This document shows positions 1-7,626 of a stretch of 8,918 bases of DNA, in pieces (positions within the stretch are counted from its first letter, which is position 1; each line of letters opens with the position of its first letter). This stretch comes from Bacteroidota bacterium (GTDB lineage: Bacteria; Bacteroidota; Bacteroidia; Bacteroidales; UBA1556), in assembly GCA_003648395.1 (NCBI GenBank), contig QMPB01000146.1, positions 1 through 8,918 on the forward strand, given 5' to 3'. The notes beneath the pieces were generated by a model. That model ran no database searches and was not told the origin of the DNA. It saw only the letters and a list, made by a program, of their open reading frames with translations. Made by a program: the position numbers and the translations under genes.

Positions 1-1854
1 AAAAAATATAAAGACTTAGTATATACTTTTAAAGTACGAGATAAGGAATTGAAGATTGAGACTCATACCGAGTCGCTATCGCATTTGCAAATTCCAAAAG
101 TTAGTATGCCTAAATATAAAGCTTGGGGTGATATCCTGAAATGGAATTTGAAAGAGAATGTTCCTGGTGAATTTCCTTTTGCGGCAGGAGTATTTCCATT
201 TAAGCGCGAGGGTGAAGATCCTACACGAATGTTTGCGGGAGAAGGTGGGCCAGAGCGTACCAATCGTCGTTTTCATTATGTTTCAAAAGGACTACCGGCA
301 AAGCGTTTATCAACAGCTTTCGATTCGGTAACACTTTATGGTAACGACCCTGATGTGCGCCCTGATATTTATGGAAAAATAGGTAATTCAGGTGTAAGTA
401 TTGCTTGCTTGGATGATGCCAAGAAATTATACAGTGGATTTAATTTGGCGCATGCCATGACTTCGGTTTCCATGACCATTAATGGCCCTGCACCGCATTT
501 GGTGGGATATTTTATGAATGCAGCCACAGACCAACAATGTGAATTTTATATTAAAGAACATGGTCTAGAAAATGAGGTGGAAGCAAAGATTGCAGCTATA
601 TATAAAGCTGATGGAACTAAGCGCCCAACTTATGATGGCGAATTGCCAGAGGGTAATGATGGTTTAGGATTAATGTTGCTTGGAGTTACTGGTGATATGG
701 TATTGCCAAAAGATATATATGAGGATATTAAAGTGCGTACAATTGCCTCGGTTCGAGGAACCGTGCAGGCGGATATTTTAAAAGAAGATCAAGCACAGAA
801 TACCTGTATTTTCTCCACGGATTTCTCTTTGAAATTGATGGGTGATATTCAAGAATATTTCATTGAAAATAATGTTAGAAACTTCTATTCGGTATCCATA
901 TCTGGATATCATATTGCGGAGGCAGGTGCAAACCCAATTTCGCAATTGGCATTTACACTTTCCAATGGATTTACCTATGTGGAGTATTATCTTTCACGAG
1001 GATTGAATATTGATGATTTTGCGCCAAACTTATCGTTCTTCTTCAGCAACGGAATTGACCCTGAGTTTGCGGTAATAGGTCGTGTGGCTCGCTTGATATG
1101 GGCCAAAGCCATGAAGATGAAGTATGGTGGAAATGAGCGTTCACAAAAGCTTAAATATCATATTCAGACTTCAGGCCGTTCGCTACATGCTCAGGAAATT
1201 GACTTTAATGATATTCGTACCACATTGCAAGCACTTTACGCTATTTACGACAATTGTAATTCATTGCATACCAACGCTTATGACGAGGCAATTACTACTC
1301 CAACGGAGGACTCTGTACGCAGAGCAATGGCCATACAAATGATTATAAACCATGAAATGGGATTGGCAAAAAATCAAAACCCTATTCAAGGTGCTTTTAT
1401 AATTGAAGAGTTAACGGAATTAGTAGAGGAAGCAGTAATGCTTGAGTTTGATCGTATAACTGAGCGTGGAGGTGTGTTAGGTGCTATGGAAACAAATTAC
1501 CAACGTGGTAAAATACAAGAGGAATCACTTTATTATGAGACCCTGAAACATACTGGAGAGTTGCCAATTATGGGAGTGAATACCTTCCTTTCATCAAAAG
1601 GCTCGCCAACGGTAACTCCTGGTGAGGTAATTCGTGCCACTGAGGAAGAAAAACAATTCCAGATTGAAATGTTGGATAACCTTCATAAACATTATAAGAA
1701 AGAATCTGCTCATTGGTGTGCACAATTAAAAGAGCGTGCTGCCAATAATGAGAATGTATTTGAAGTATTGATGGAAGCTGCTAAATATTGCTCCATTGGT
1801 CAGATTACAGATTCCTTATTTAATGTTGGTGGGCAGTATCGTAGGAATATGTAA
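1..1854 (+). CDS. icmF: Fused isobutyryl-CoA mutase IcmF, C-terminal mutase part (5' truncated by window edge)
   Basis: This is an adenosylcobalamin-dependent acyl-CoA mutase that probably interconverts isobutyryl-CoA and n-butyryl-CoA in the cytoplasm. In-frame coding runs to base 1, so the TTG at 49 is not the real start. About 617 codons are visible. They cover the TIM-barrel substrate domain and its C-terminal extension, ending in the IcmF-like GGQYRRNM. The cofactor-binding and MeaB-like GTPase domains expected in an IcmF of about 1,100 residues would lie upstream, outside the window. The catalytic histidine is in [10 protein letters not shown] (His codon 910-912, equivalent to His244 of Propionibacterium methylmalonyl-CoA mutase). 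The two specificity positions read Phe (RMFAGEG, codon 232-234) and Gln (QAQNTCIF, codon 796-798). Methylmalonyl-CoA mutases have Tyr and Arg there, so the isobutyryl-CoA type is favoured. Automatic annotation may label it methylmalonyl-CoA mutase. The family is clear; the exact substrate is inferred. Confidence 0.9.
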   Translation, partial: KKYKDLVYTFKVRDKELKIETHTESLSHLQIPKVSMPKYKAWGDILKWNLKENVPGEFPFAAGVFPFKREGEDPTRMFAGEGGPERTNRRFHYVSKGLPAKRLSTAFDSVTLYGNDPDVRPDIYGKIGNSGVSIACLDDAKKLYSGFNLAHAMTSVSMTINGPAPHLVGYFMNAATDQQCEFYIKEHGLENEVEAKIAAIYKADGTKRPTYDGELPEGNDGLGLMLLGVTGDMVLPKDIYEDIKVRTIASVRGTVQADILKEDQAQNTCIFSTDFSLKLMGDIQEYFIENNVRNFYSVSISGYHIAEAGANPISQLAFTLSNGFTYVEYYLSRGLNIDDFAPNLSFFFSNGIDPEFAVIGRVARLIWAKAMKMKYGGNERSQKLKYHIQTSGRSLHAQEIDFNDIRTTLQALYAIYDNCNSLHTNAYDEAITTPTEDSVRRAMAIQMIINHEMGLAKNQNPIQGAFIIEELTELVEEAVMLEFDRITERGGVLGAMETNYQRGKIQEESLYYETLKHTGELPIMGVNTFLSSKGSPTVTPGEVIRATEEEKQFQIEMLDNLHKHYKKESAHWCAQLKERAANNENVFEVLMEAAKYCSIGQITDSLFNVGGQYRRNM

Positions 1855-2206
1855 ATAGCTATAAAAAATGCCAATCTTTTTCCCAATAATAATCGGGACA
1901 GGGGCTTAAATTATTAATCAGACTTTTATTAATGTAAACTTCTGATTAATAATTTTATGTCGGCATTGAACTTAGTGTTTTATATACCATTAATAGAATT
2001 ATACCAATTACAATTCAAACTTGCTGATAAATAAATTGGAATATATTTCACATATTCAAGGCAAAAATTCTTTGCATAGCCACAGTTACGGTATTGCGAA
2101 GCAATCATGAGTACCATTAGTAGTTATTATCGAACTAAATAATTTTTAACGAAGAAGATGTGAATTAGAAACAATTTATTTCGGCGTGTTTGATTTGTAT
2201 TTGGTA
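1855..2206. other. Convergent non-coding region between icmF and the ATPase gene
   Basis: This 352-base gap lies between two converging genes and holds no convincing ORF or RNA gene. It contains a perfect 15-bp inverted repeat (1908-1955). A quasi-palindrome lies at 1881-1898 (tccc...ggga). Small hairpins lie at 2061-2075 (gcaaa/tttgc) and 2093-2105 (attgc-gaa-gcaat), and a 6-bp pair ccaatt/aattgg at 2004-2009 and 2034-2039. The density of short hairpins in 2000-2115 suggests a decayed repetitive element, but this cannot be confirmed from one copy. No T-rich intrinsic terminator is visible for either gene. Confidence 0.6.
1908..1955. repeat. Perfect 15-bp inverted repeat (AT-rich stem-loop)
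   Basis: The arm aaattattaatcaga (1908-1922) is exactly complementary to tctgattaataattt (1941-1955), with an 18-nt loop. It starts 53 bases after the icmF stop. It may fold in the mRNA as a 3'-end stabiliser or a weak terminator. The stem is AT-rich and has only a short T run after it, so a standard intrinsic terminator is doubtful. An outer aatgcc/ggcatt pair (1867-1872, 1962-1967) also encloses it. Confidence 0.6.
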
Positions 2207-3505
2207 TTATAGCTCTAATACCCGCGAAATCCAATACAGTGGCAAATTATAGAAGTTATCTCTTTGCTCATAGTTTCGTGGCGAACTTCTTATAATAGAT
2301 TTTGGGGAATACTTATTGGCATAACTTCTAATACTTTTAGTATTTAAGCTTGTTCCACTTTTTATTTCAATGGGTATAATCCTATCTTTGTCTTGGATTA
2401 CAAAGTCCACTTCTGCATCGCTTTTGGAAGTCCAATAAAATAATTCGTTGATATTATTTGCATTGAATTCGATAGCAGTGTAATTCTCAATAAAAGCTCC
2501 ATTATAATCTTCAAATAGCTTATCGGGTGTGACAATAATGGATGAAGGTAGCTTTAGTAAAGCCCCCATTAAGCCAGTGTCAAATAAATAAATCTTGAAC
2601 TTACTTCGGTCAGCATAACCCGAAATAGGGATTTTTGGTGTATTGACGTTATATACCACATAAATTAAACCTGCGCTTTTAAGCCATTCTATGGTTTGTG
2701 CGTAATGTGCTGCACGAGCTTTCTTTCTTACATCACTATACTTAAATTTTTTACTTTCTTTGGACAATTGATAAGGGATAGAATTCCAAACATCAGAGGT
2801 TTTTATGGCTTGATTCTTATCGGTGTATTTCGAAAAATCACGTTCATAAGATTTTAGCAATTCGTCTTGAATGTTTCTAGCAGCTTCAATATCCTTATGC
2901 TCAAAATAGTGGGCTAATACTTCGGGCATTCCACCCAAATACAGGTATCTCTTAAAAAGATTATTAAGCTTTTCATGGATTGGTTCAGCTAATTTACGTA
3001 AGAAACCTTCATTTATTAGATTATGTAAAGAAACTTCTCCTGCTGCTGCAAGAAACTCCGAAAAGCTTAAGGGAAACATGCTAAGGAAATTTACTTTTCC
3101 AACAGGAAAGCTATGCTCTTTTCCTACGCTAACTCCTAGCAAAGAGCCTGCAGCGATAATATGAAATTCGGGATTTTGTTCGTAGAAATACTTTAATGAG
3201 GTAATTGCATTGGGGACTTCTTGAATTTCATCGAAAAAAATTAAGCTGTCTTTACTTTCTATTTTATGACCTAAATACAAACTAATATTTTCAATAATCG
3301 ATATGGGATTAAGAGAACCTTCAAAAAATGTTTTAAGAGTTTTATCCTGTTCAAAGTTTAGGTAAATAAAGTGGGTATACTCATTTTTGCCAAACTGGCT
3401 AATAATATAAGTTTTCCCAACTTGGCGGGCACCTTGTAATAATAGAGGCTTCTTGGAGGAGTTTTTCTTCCATTCTTGCAAATCTGAATATATCTTTCGT
3501 CTCAT
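2207..3505 (-). CDS. AAA family ATPase with DUF4143 C-terminal domain
   Basis: This is a 432-residue protein of the AAA_14 (PF13173) plus DUF4143 (PF13635) architecture, at its normal full length. Walker A is GARQVGKT (residues 25-32), Walker B is LIFFDEIQ (88-95), and a sensor-1-like AAGSLLG sits at 118-124. The middle section has the family's YLYLGGMPE (187-195). The C-terminal domain carries a PD-(D/E)XK-like pattern: Glu340, Asp367 in EVDFV, and Glu380-Ile-Lys382 in IEIKSG. This resembles a restriction-endonuclease fold, but nuclease activity has not been shown here. No signal peptide or membrane segment is seen, so it should be cytoplasmic. The biological role of the family is unsettled. 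The gene is a single transcription unit, divergent from the secreted-protein gene. The ATG at 3505 places Walker A at the usual distance and follows an A/T-rich leader without a Shine-Dalgarno sequence, as is common in Bacteroidota. Three 33-bp-phased repeats lie at its promoter. Confidence 0.93.
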   Translation of the reverse strand: MRRKIYSDLQEWKKNSSKKPLLLQGARQVGKTYIISQFGKNEYTHFIYLNFEQDKTLKTFFEGSLNPISIIENISLYLGHKIESKDSLIFFDEIQEVPNAITSLKYFYEQNPEFHIIAAGSLLGVSVGKEHSFPVGKVNFLSMFPLSFSEFLAAAGEVSLHNLINEGFLRKLAEPIHEKLNNLFKRYLYLGGMPEVLAHYFEHKDIEAARNIQDELLKSYERDFSKYTDKNQAIKTSDVWNSIPYQLSKESKKFKYSDVRKKARAAHYAQTIEWLKSAGLIYVVYNVNTPKIPISGYADRSKFKIYLFDTGLMGALLKLPSSIIVTPDKLFEDYNGAFIENYTAIEFNANNINELFYWTSKSDAEVDFVIQDKDRIIPIEIKSGTSLNTKSIRSYANKYSPKSIIRSSPRNYEQRDNFYNLPLYWISRVLEL

Positions 3506-3539
3506 TATTTATGTATTTTAATTATTGTATTATACGCTC

Positions 3540-3639
3540 ATCTCCATAAAAGTGTTGCAAAGGTAATGATTTATCTCCATAAAAGTGTATGTTAGGTGCT
3601 AAAATATCTCCATAAAAGTGTATGTTAGGAGCTAAAATA
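3540..3639. repeat. Three direct repeats with 33-bp period (putative operator array)
   Basis: The 16-bp box atctccataaaagtgt occurs identically at 3540-3555, 3573-3588 and 3606-3621. The second and third full 33-bp units (3574-3606 and 3607-3639) differ at one base only (t3597 versus a3630). Each of these also holds a small palindrome, ttag-NNN-ctaa (3592-3602 and 3625-3635). In the first unit the non-box part is replaced by sequence containing the -7 element of the ATPase gene. The 33-bp spacing is close to three helical turns, so bound proteins would sit on one face of the DNA. A regulatory role is inferred from position. Confidence 0.75.
3558..3565 (-). promoter_or_regulatory. Bacteroidota-type -7 element (TACCTTTG) of the ATPase gene
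   Basis: Read on the minus strand, 3565-3558 is TACCTTTG, an exact match to the Bacteroidota housekeeping -7 consensus TAnnTTTG. Transcription would begin a few bases downstream, around 3555-3550, giving a 5' leader of about 45-50 nt to the ATG at 3505. No good TTTG -33 element is seen at the expected distance. That place is occupied by the second 16-bp box (3573-3588), and the first box (3540-3555) covers the likely start site. This suggests regulation by a protein that binds the boxes. Confidence 0.55.
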
Positions 3640-3702
3640 CCTTCCAATAATAGTGATACTCCCCTTGTTTGTTTAATTCAGAGATGCTTAAGAATAATTA
3701 TT

Positions 3703-3710
3703 TATATTTG
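3703..3710 (+). promoter_or_regulatory. Possible -7 element (TATATTTG) of the secreted repeat protein gene
   Basis: The sequence TATATTTG matches the TAnnTTTG consensus and ends 5 bases before the ATG at 3716. If used, the transcript would be leaderless or nearly so. TTTG at 3668-3671 is too far upstream (31 bp) to be a standard -33 partner. In AT-rich DNA a chance match is possible. Confidence 0.35.
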
Positions 3711-3715
3711 CTGAT

Positions 3716-6598
3716 ATGAAAAACACTATAAAAAATATATTATTATTTGCATCCATATACTTATTCTCTATTATTACGCTAAATGCTCAAACGATAGAGT
3801 ATTGGGGGATCTCAGAGAGTGGAGGAGAATATGGTTTCGGAACAATCTATAAAATGGATTCCACTCTAAATTCTGTTACCATAGAAAATGATGTTTTCAA
3901 GTATTATGGGAAGAACCCTGGAAGAATGAAACTTTACGAGGCAAATAATGGAAAGTTTTATGGACTTACACAAATTGGTGGCAAATATTCAAATGGTGTG
4001 CTCTTTGAGTATGATAAAATTACGGGTGAATACTTGGTTAAGGTTCATTTTAATAATGCAGGAAATGGTAGTCATCCCTATGGTGGCCTAGTAATGGCAA
4101 GTAATGGTAAATTATATGGCACTACTTATTCTGGTGGAGCTAATAATAAGGGGACTTTGTTTGAATATGATATTTCTACAAATACTTTAGTTAAAAAAAT
4201 AGATTTTAGTGCATACCTAACAGGAAAGGGGCCACATCAGATTATTTATACAAGTAGTGGTAAAATTTATGGCTGTACAATGTATGGTGGAGTTAATAAT
4301 AAGGGCGTATTATTTGAATATAATATTGCCGCTAATACAATTACTAAAAGAGTAGATTTTGATGGTAATAATAAAGGAGAAAAACCTTCATCTGGACTTT
4401 TTGAAGCAAGTAATGGCAAGTTATACGGTATGACATATTATGGTGGAACTAATAATATGGGGGTGCTTTTTGAATACGATACCACTACATATACACTAAC
4501 TAAGAAGATTGATTTTGATGGAACTGCAAAAGGCTCGCATCCTCAATCAACTTTAATGCAAGCGAGTAATGGAATGCTGTATGGCACTGCAATAGACGGA
4601 GGAACTAATAATAATGGTGTACTATTTAAATATGATATTACCACAGGTGTTTATACTAAAACATTAGATTTTAGTAGTAATATATCTGGCAGAGTTCCAG
4701 TTGGCCAACTTATTCAGCACTCTAATGGAAAGTTGTATGGAGTAACATTTAAAGGTGGTGTTAATAATGCGGGAGTGATATATGAATATGTTATTTCTAG
4801 CAATACATTAACAATTAAGTCTGAGTTTCATAGTACTATAAATGGAGCATGGCCATGCGGATATCTAACATTAGCAAACAATGGTAAACTCTACGGAGCA
4901 ACAAATGTAGGAGGAAAAGAAAATTTGGGTACACTTTTTAATTATGATATCCTTCTTGATACATTGATCAGAGATTTAAGCTTTGCTTATAGTCCTTATG
5001 GTAAATTTACAAACTCAAGCTTAATGCTTGCAAATAATGGGAAGTTTTATGGTACAATGCGTTATGGGGGTAAATATGGTATGGGAGTACTTTTTGAATA
5101 CGACCCTTTACTTAAAATCATGAAAACGAAAGTCGATTTTGATGGTGTTGATATTGGTGATAGGCCTTATGCTGCTTTAGTACAAGCAAATAATGGTAAG
5201 CTTTATGGCACAACCTACCAAGGAGGAGCAAATAATCGCGGTGTTCTTTTTGAATATGATATTATTACAGATACTATAATCAATAAGTTTAATTTTATTT
5301 ATAGCGACGGAATGTATCCAAATTCTGCTATGACATTAGCTGCAAATGGTAAATTATATGGATTGACATTTGCTGGGGGAACTCAGAATAGAGGCGTTCT
5401 TTATGAGTATAATACAGTAAATAGTAGCTATACTATTAAAAAACAATTTCTTGATTGGCAAGGTCCAGCTACTTTTAAAGCAAGTATGATGCAAGCAAGT
5501 AATGGTAAACTCTATGGCGTGTCTGACATGGGAGGGGTAGAACAAAAAGGAGTGCTTTTTGAATACAATTTTACCTCAAATTCAATTTCTGTAAAAGCTG
5601 AGTTCAACGATTCCATAGGAGGTCATACGAGTAGTACATTAGTAGAAGCTAGTAATGGCAAGTTCTATGGGATATGTAGAGACGGTGGTGATTATGGCTT
5701 TGGTGTTATTTTCGAATATAACTTATCAACGGATAGCCTAAATAAACTTTTTGATTTTGATGGGCTTAATTGTGGAAAAACTCCTCAAGGAAGCCTCACT
5801 ATGGCAACTAATGGAAAGCTCTATGGTTATACTCGTTTTGGAGGAGTCAATAATAAGGGAGTGTTTTTTGAGTACGATATTCTGAACGATACATGTATAA
5901 GTATATTCGATGTCAACGATTCAATAGGGGAAGCCCCATATCGTGTAAAATTAATAAAGGCACCTATTTTTTATAATTCTGATTCTAGTTTTAGCATTAC
6001 TAAGTGTAATACTTACACTGTTCCTAGTGGTGATGAAACCTATACTACAGCTGGCAGCTATTTTGTTAAAGATACTTTGGTTAATAGTTTAGGATATGAT
6101 AGTATTTTAACCATATATCTAACTATAAATGTAGCAGATGTTGGTGTTATAATTAATGACCCAAGCATTACTGCAAATGCACTTATTGCAAATTATCAAT
6201 GGTTGGACTGTGATGCAAATTACACAATGCTGTTGAATGATACATTACAAACTTTTACAGCAACTACTAATGGAAATTATGCTGTAGAGATAACGCAAAA
6301 TTTATGTATTGATACATCTGCATGCATATCCATTACTGGAGTGGGAATAGAAGAGCAAGGTAGTATAGATGATATTATTGTTTCCCCTAATCCAACTAGT
6401 GGAAATGTAAGAGTACAATTGGGGGTTTTGCAAAATGTTTCTATTACAGTATTTAATTCTATTGGTAAACTAGTTTACTCTGAAAGTAAAATATCGGCTT
6501 CTGATTATAACTTTGAGCTAAATGTTATACCTGGTTTTTATTTAATTGAAATAAGATCTGAAGGTAAACTGAAAAGATTAAAACTTATTATTGAGTAG
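3716..6598 (+). CDS. Secreted GloVer-repeat protein with T9SS type A sorting domain
   Basis: This is a 960-residue exported protein of unknown function. An N-terminal signal peptide (residues 1-24, with a hydrophobic core after KNTIK and likely cleavage after LNA) sends it through Sec. Residues about 25-750 are about 14 tandem units of roughly 52 residues. The core pattern is NGKLYGxTxxGGxNNxGVLFEYD, with FDG and GxxP between cores, as in the GloVer tandem repeat (TIGR03803). Such units probably form beta-propeller blades, so 14 could mean two seven-bladed propellers. A Cys/Ser/Thr-rich module starting near SITKC (Cys764) follows, then a second with YQW (827-829) and DTSAC (about 866-870). 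The end (residues 885-960, starting near SPNP) is a Por secretion tail (TIGR04183) expected to direct passage through the outer membrane by T9SS and surface attachment or release. No catalytic motif is recognised; a binding or adhesion role is a guess. The ATG at 3716 is supported by the complete signal peptide. A strong terminator follows 10 bases after the stop. Confidence 0.9.
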   Translation: MKNTIKNILLFASIYLFSIITLNAQTIEYWGISESGGEYGFGTIYKMDSTLNSVTIENDVFKYYGKNPGRMKLYEANNGKFYGLTQIGGKYSNGVLFEYDKITGEYLVKVHFNNAGNGSHPYGGLVMASNGKLYGTTYSGGANNKGTLFEYDISTNTLVKKIDFSAYLTGKGPHQIIYTSSGKIYGCTMYGGVNNKGVLFEYNIAANTITKRVDFDGNNKGEKPSSGLFEASNGKLYGMTYYGGTNNMGVLFEYDTTTYTLTKKIDFDGTAKGSHPQSTLMQASNGMLYGTAIDGGTNNNGVLFKYDITTGVYTKTLDFSSNISGRVPVGQLIQHSNGKLYGVTFKGGVNNAGVIYEYVISSNTLTIKSEFHSTINGAWPCGYLTLANNGKLYGATNVGGKENLGTLFNYDILLDTLIRDLSFAYSPYGKFTNSSLMLANNGKFYGTMRYGGKYGMGVLFEYDPLLKIMKTKVDFDGVDIGDRPYAALVQANNGKLYGTTYQGGANNRGVLFEYDIITDTIINKFNFIYSDGMYPNSAMTLAANGKLYGLTFAGGTQNRGVLYEYNTVNSSYTIKKQFLDWQGPATFKASMMQASNGKLYGVSDMGGVEQKGVLFEYNFTSNSISVKAEFNDSIGGHTSSTLVEASNGKFYGICRDGGDYGFGVIFEYNLSTDSLNKLFDFDGLNCGKTPQGSLTMATNGKLYGYTRFGGVNNKGVFFEYDILNDTCISIFDVNDSIGEAPYRVKLIKAPIFYNSDSSFSITKCNTYTVPSGDETYTTAGSYFVKDTLVNSLGYDSILTIYLTINVADVGVIINDPSITANALIANYQWLDCDANYTMLLNDTLQTFTATTNGNYAVEITQNLCIDTSACISITGVGIEEQGSIDDIIVSPNPTSGNVRVQLGVLQNVSITVFNSIGKLVYSESKISASDYNFELNVIPGFYLIEIRSEGKLKRLKLIIE
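3788..5968 (+). repeat. Tandem 156-bp coding repeats (GloVer units)
   Basis: Thirteen clear units are marked by the Asn codon (Ser in unit 3) of the NGK(L/F)YG core. These start at 3947, 4103, 4256, 4412, 4568, 4724, 4880, 5036, 5192, 5345, 5501, 5654 and 5810. Spacing is 156 bp (52 codons) nine times and 153 bp three times. A fourteenth, degenerate unit (YWGISESGGEYGFGTIYKMD) precedes them from about residue 29. Units share amino-acid pattern more than DNA identity, which suggests old duplications. Units 8 and 12 and the first unit carry a Tyr-Gly variant (GGKYGMG, GGDYGFG, GGEYGFG) in place of the usual GGxNNxG. Confidence 0.85.
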
Positions 6599-6608
6599 AT
6601 CTACAATA

Positions 6609-6647
6609 AAAAAAGAAGGCTAGAAATATTTCCTAGCCTTCTTTTTT
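6609..6647. terminator. Bidirectional intrinsic terminator
   Basis: A 15-bp perfect stem pairs 6609-6623 with 6633-6647. Its core is gaaggctag/ctagccttc and the loop is 9 nt (6624-6632). A run of A on the left and T on the right provides a U-tract in both directions. It lies 10 bases after the stop of the secreted protein gene (+) and 43 bases past the stop of pyrF (-), so it can end both converging transcripts. Confidence 0.92.
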
Positions 6648-6690
6648 GTTATGTGTTCTAACTATCTTAAGTACCTTATGTGGTAAAGAA

Positions 6691-7527
6691 TTAGATTACA
6701 CCTTTATCCTTTAATAAGCCTTCCATCTCAATTTGAAGCTCCTTAGCTTTTTCAGCAGCAATTTCAGCAAAATTTTCATCAGTAGAAGCGAAAATAATTC
6801 CTCGAGATGAATTTACTAATAAGCCACAAGTATCATTCATTCCATATTTTGATACTTCAGATAAACTTCCGCCTTGTGCTCCAACACCAGGAACTAAAAG
6901 AAAATGTTCAGGAACATATTTACGAATTTCGGTAAAAAATTCAGCTTTTGTAGCCCCTACAACATACATCATTCGTTCGTCGTTTGCCCACTCTTGCGAT
7001 TTTGTAAGAACTTGTTTATAAAGTTCATCGTCTTTATCAGAACTAGGTTTCACTGTCTGAAAATCAAAAGCCCCTTTATTTGATGTAAGAGCCAAAAGTA
7101 CCACCCATTTATTATCATACTCTAAAAATGGAGAAACAGAATCTACTCCCATATATGGAGCTACTGTAATTGAGTCGAAAGGCATATTCTCAAGAAAAGC
7201 CTTTGCATACATTTTTGATGTATTACCGATATCTCCTCGTTTTGCATCAGCAATAGTGAACGCTTCAGGTGCTTTTTCGTTAAGATAGTTGATGGTTTTT
7301 TCTAAACTTTTCCAACCCTCAGCACCGCGAGACTCGTAAAAAGCAATATTTGGCTTATAAGCTACAGTATAGGGAAGAGTAGCATCAATAATTTGCTTAT
7401 TAAATTCAAAAACAGGGTCCTCATTTTCTAATAAGTGTTTAGGAATCTTATTAATATCAGAATCTAATCCCACACATAGGAATGATTTTTTCTTCTTTAT
7501 TTGCTCAAATAATTCTTGCTTTGTCAT
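6691..7527 (-). CDS. pyrF: Orotidine 5'-phosphate decarboxylase (long, subfamily 2 type)
   Basis: PyrF decarboxylates OMP to UMP, the last step of de novo pyrimidine synthesis, in the cytoplasm. The protein is 278 residues long, as in the subfamily 2 form (TIGR02127), which is longer than the E. coli type. The N-terminal LCVGLDSD (17-24) holds a substrate-binding Asp. YKPN (57-60) and the catalytic DAKRGD (94-99, with the Lys-Asp pair) are intact. VPGVGAQGG (212-220) and NSSRGI (239-244, with the phosphate-contacting Arg) complete the active site. The ATG at 7527 places LCVGLD at the normal distance and is preceded by an A-rich stretch, not a Shine-Dalgarno sequence. It follows prfA on the same strand after a 200-bp gap containing a stem-loop. 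It converges on the secreted-protein gene, with a shared terminator between them. No promoter for pyrF alone is clear. Confidence 0.95.
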   Translation of the reverse strand: MTKQELFEQIKKKKSFLCVGLDSDINKIPKHLLENEDPVFEFNKQIIDATLPYTVAYKPNIAFYESRGAEGWKSLEKTINYLNEKAPEAFTIADAKRGDIGNTSKMYAKAFLENMPFDSITVAPYMGVDSVSPFLEYDNKWVVLLALTSNKGAFDFQTVKPSSDKDDELYKQVLTKSQEWANDERMMYVVGATKAEFFTEIRKYVPEHFLLVPGVGAQGGSLSEVSKYGMNDTCGLLVNSSRGIIFASTDENFAEIAAEKAKELQIEMEGLLKDKGVI

Positions 7528-7626
7528 TTTGTGTTTGTTTTATAGAATATAGTATTAACTATAATTACTTTAGATATATAATCTAAGCTCTGGTGTATAA
7601 AAGGCGTCAAGATTAAGGTGGATGCA

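Noticed and set aside
49..51. TTG as the start codon of the mutase gene
   Set aside because: The same frame stays open to base 1 and encodes a plausible family-like sequence ([13 protein letters not shown]), so the gene is cut by the window edge.
1124..1342. 72-codon ORF inside icmF on the same strand
   Set aside because: It lies wholly in another frame of a strongly conserved enzyme gene and resembles no family.
1881..1898. tccc...ggga quasi-palindrome as a terminator of icmF
   Set aside because: Only 4 bp plus 2 bp can pair, with a mismatch, and no T-tract follows.
3540..3639. CRISPR array
   Set aside because: The units are contiguous near-identical tandem repeats with no variable spacers, and no cas genes are present.
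3540..3639. Plasmid-type iterons marking an origin
   Set aside because: There is no replication initiator gene, the context is chromosomal housekeeping genes, and the repeats overlap a promoter element.
7570..7586. Small palindrome ttagat-atata-atctaa upstream of pyrF, with a TTGACG (minus 7610-7605) further upstream, as a pyrF promoter or operator
   Set aside because: No TAnnTTTG element accompanies it, the E. coli-type hexamer is not diagnostic in Bacteroidota, and a 6-bp AT palindrome is expected by chance.
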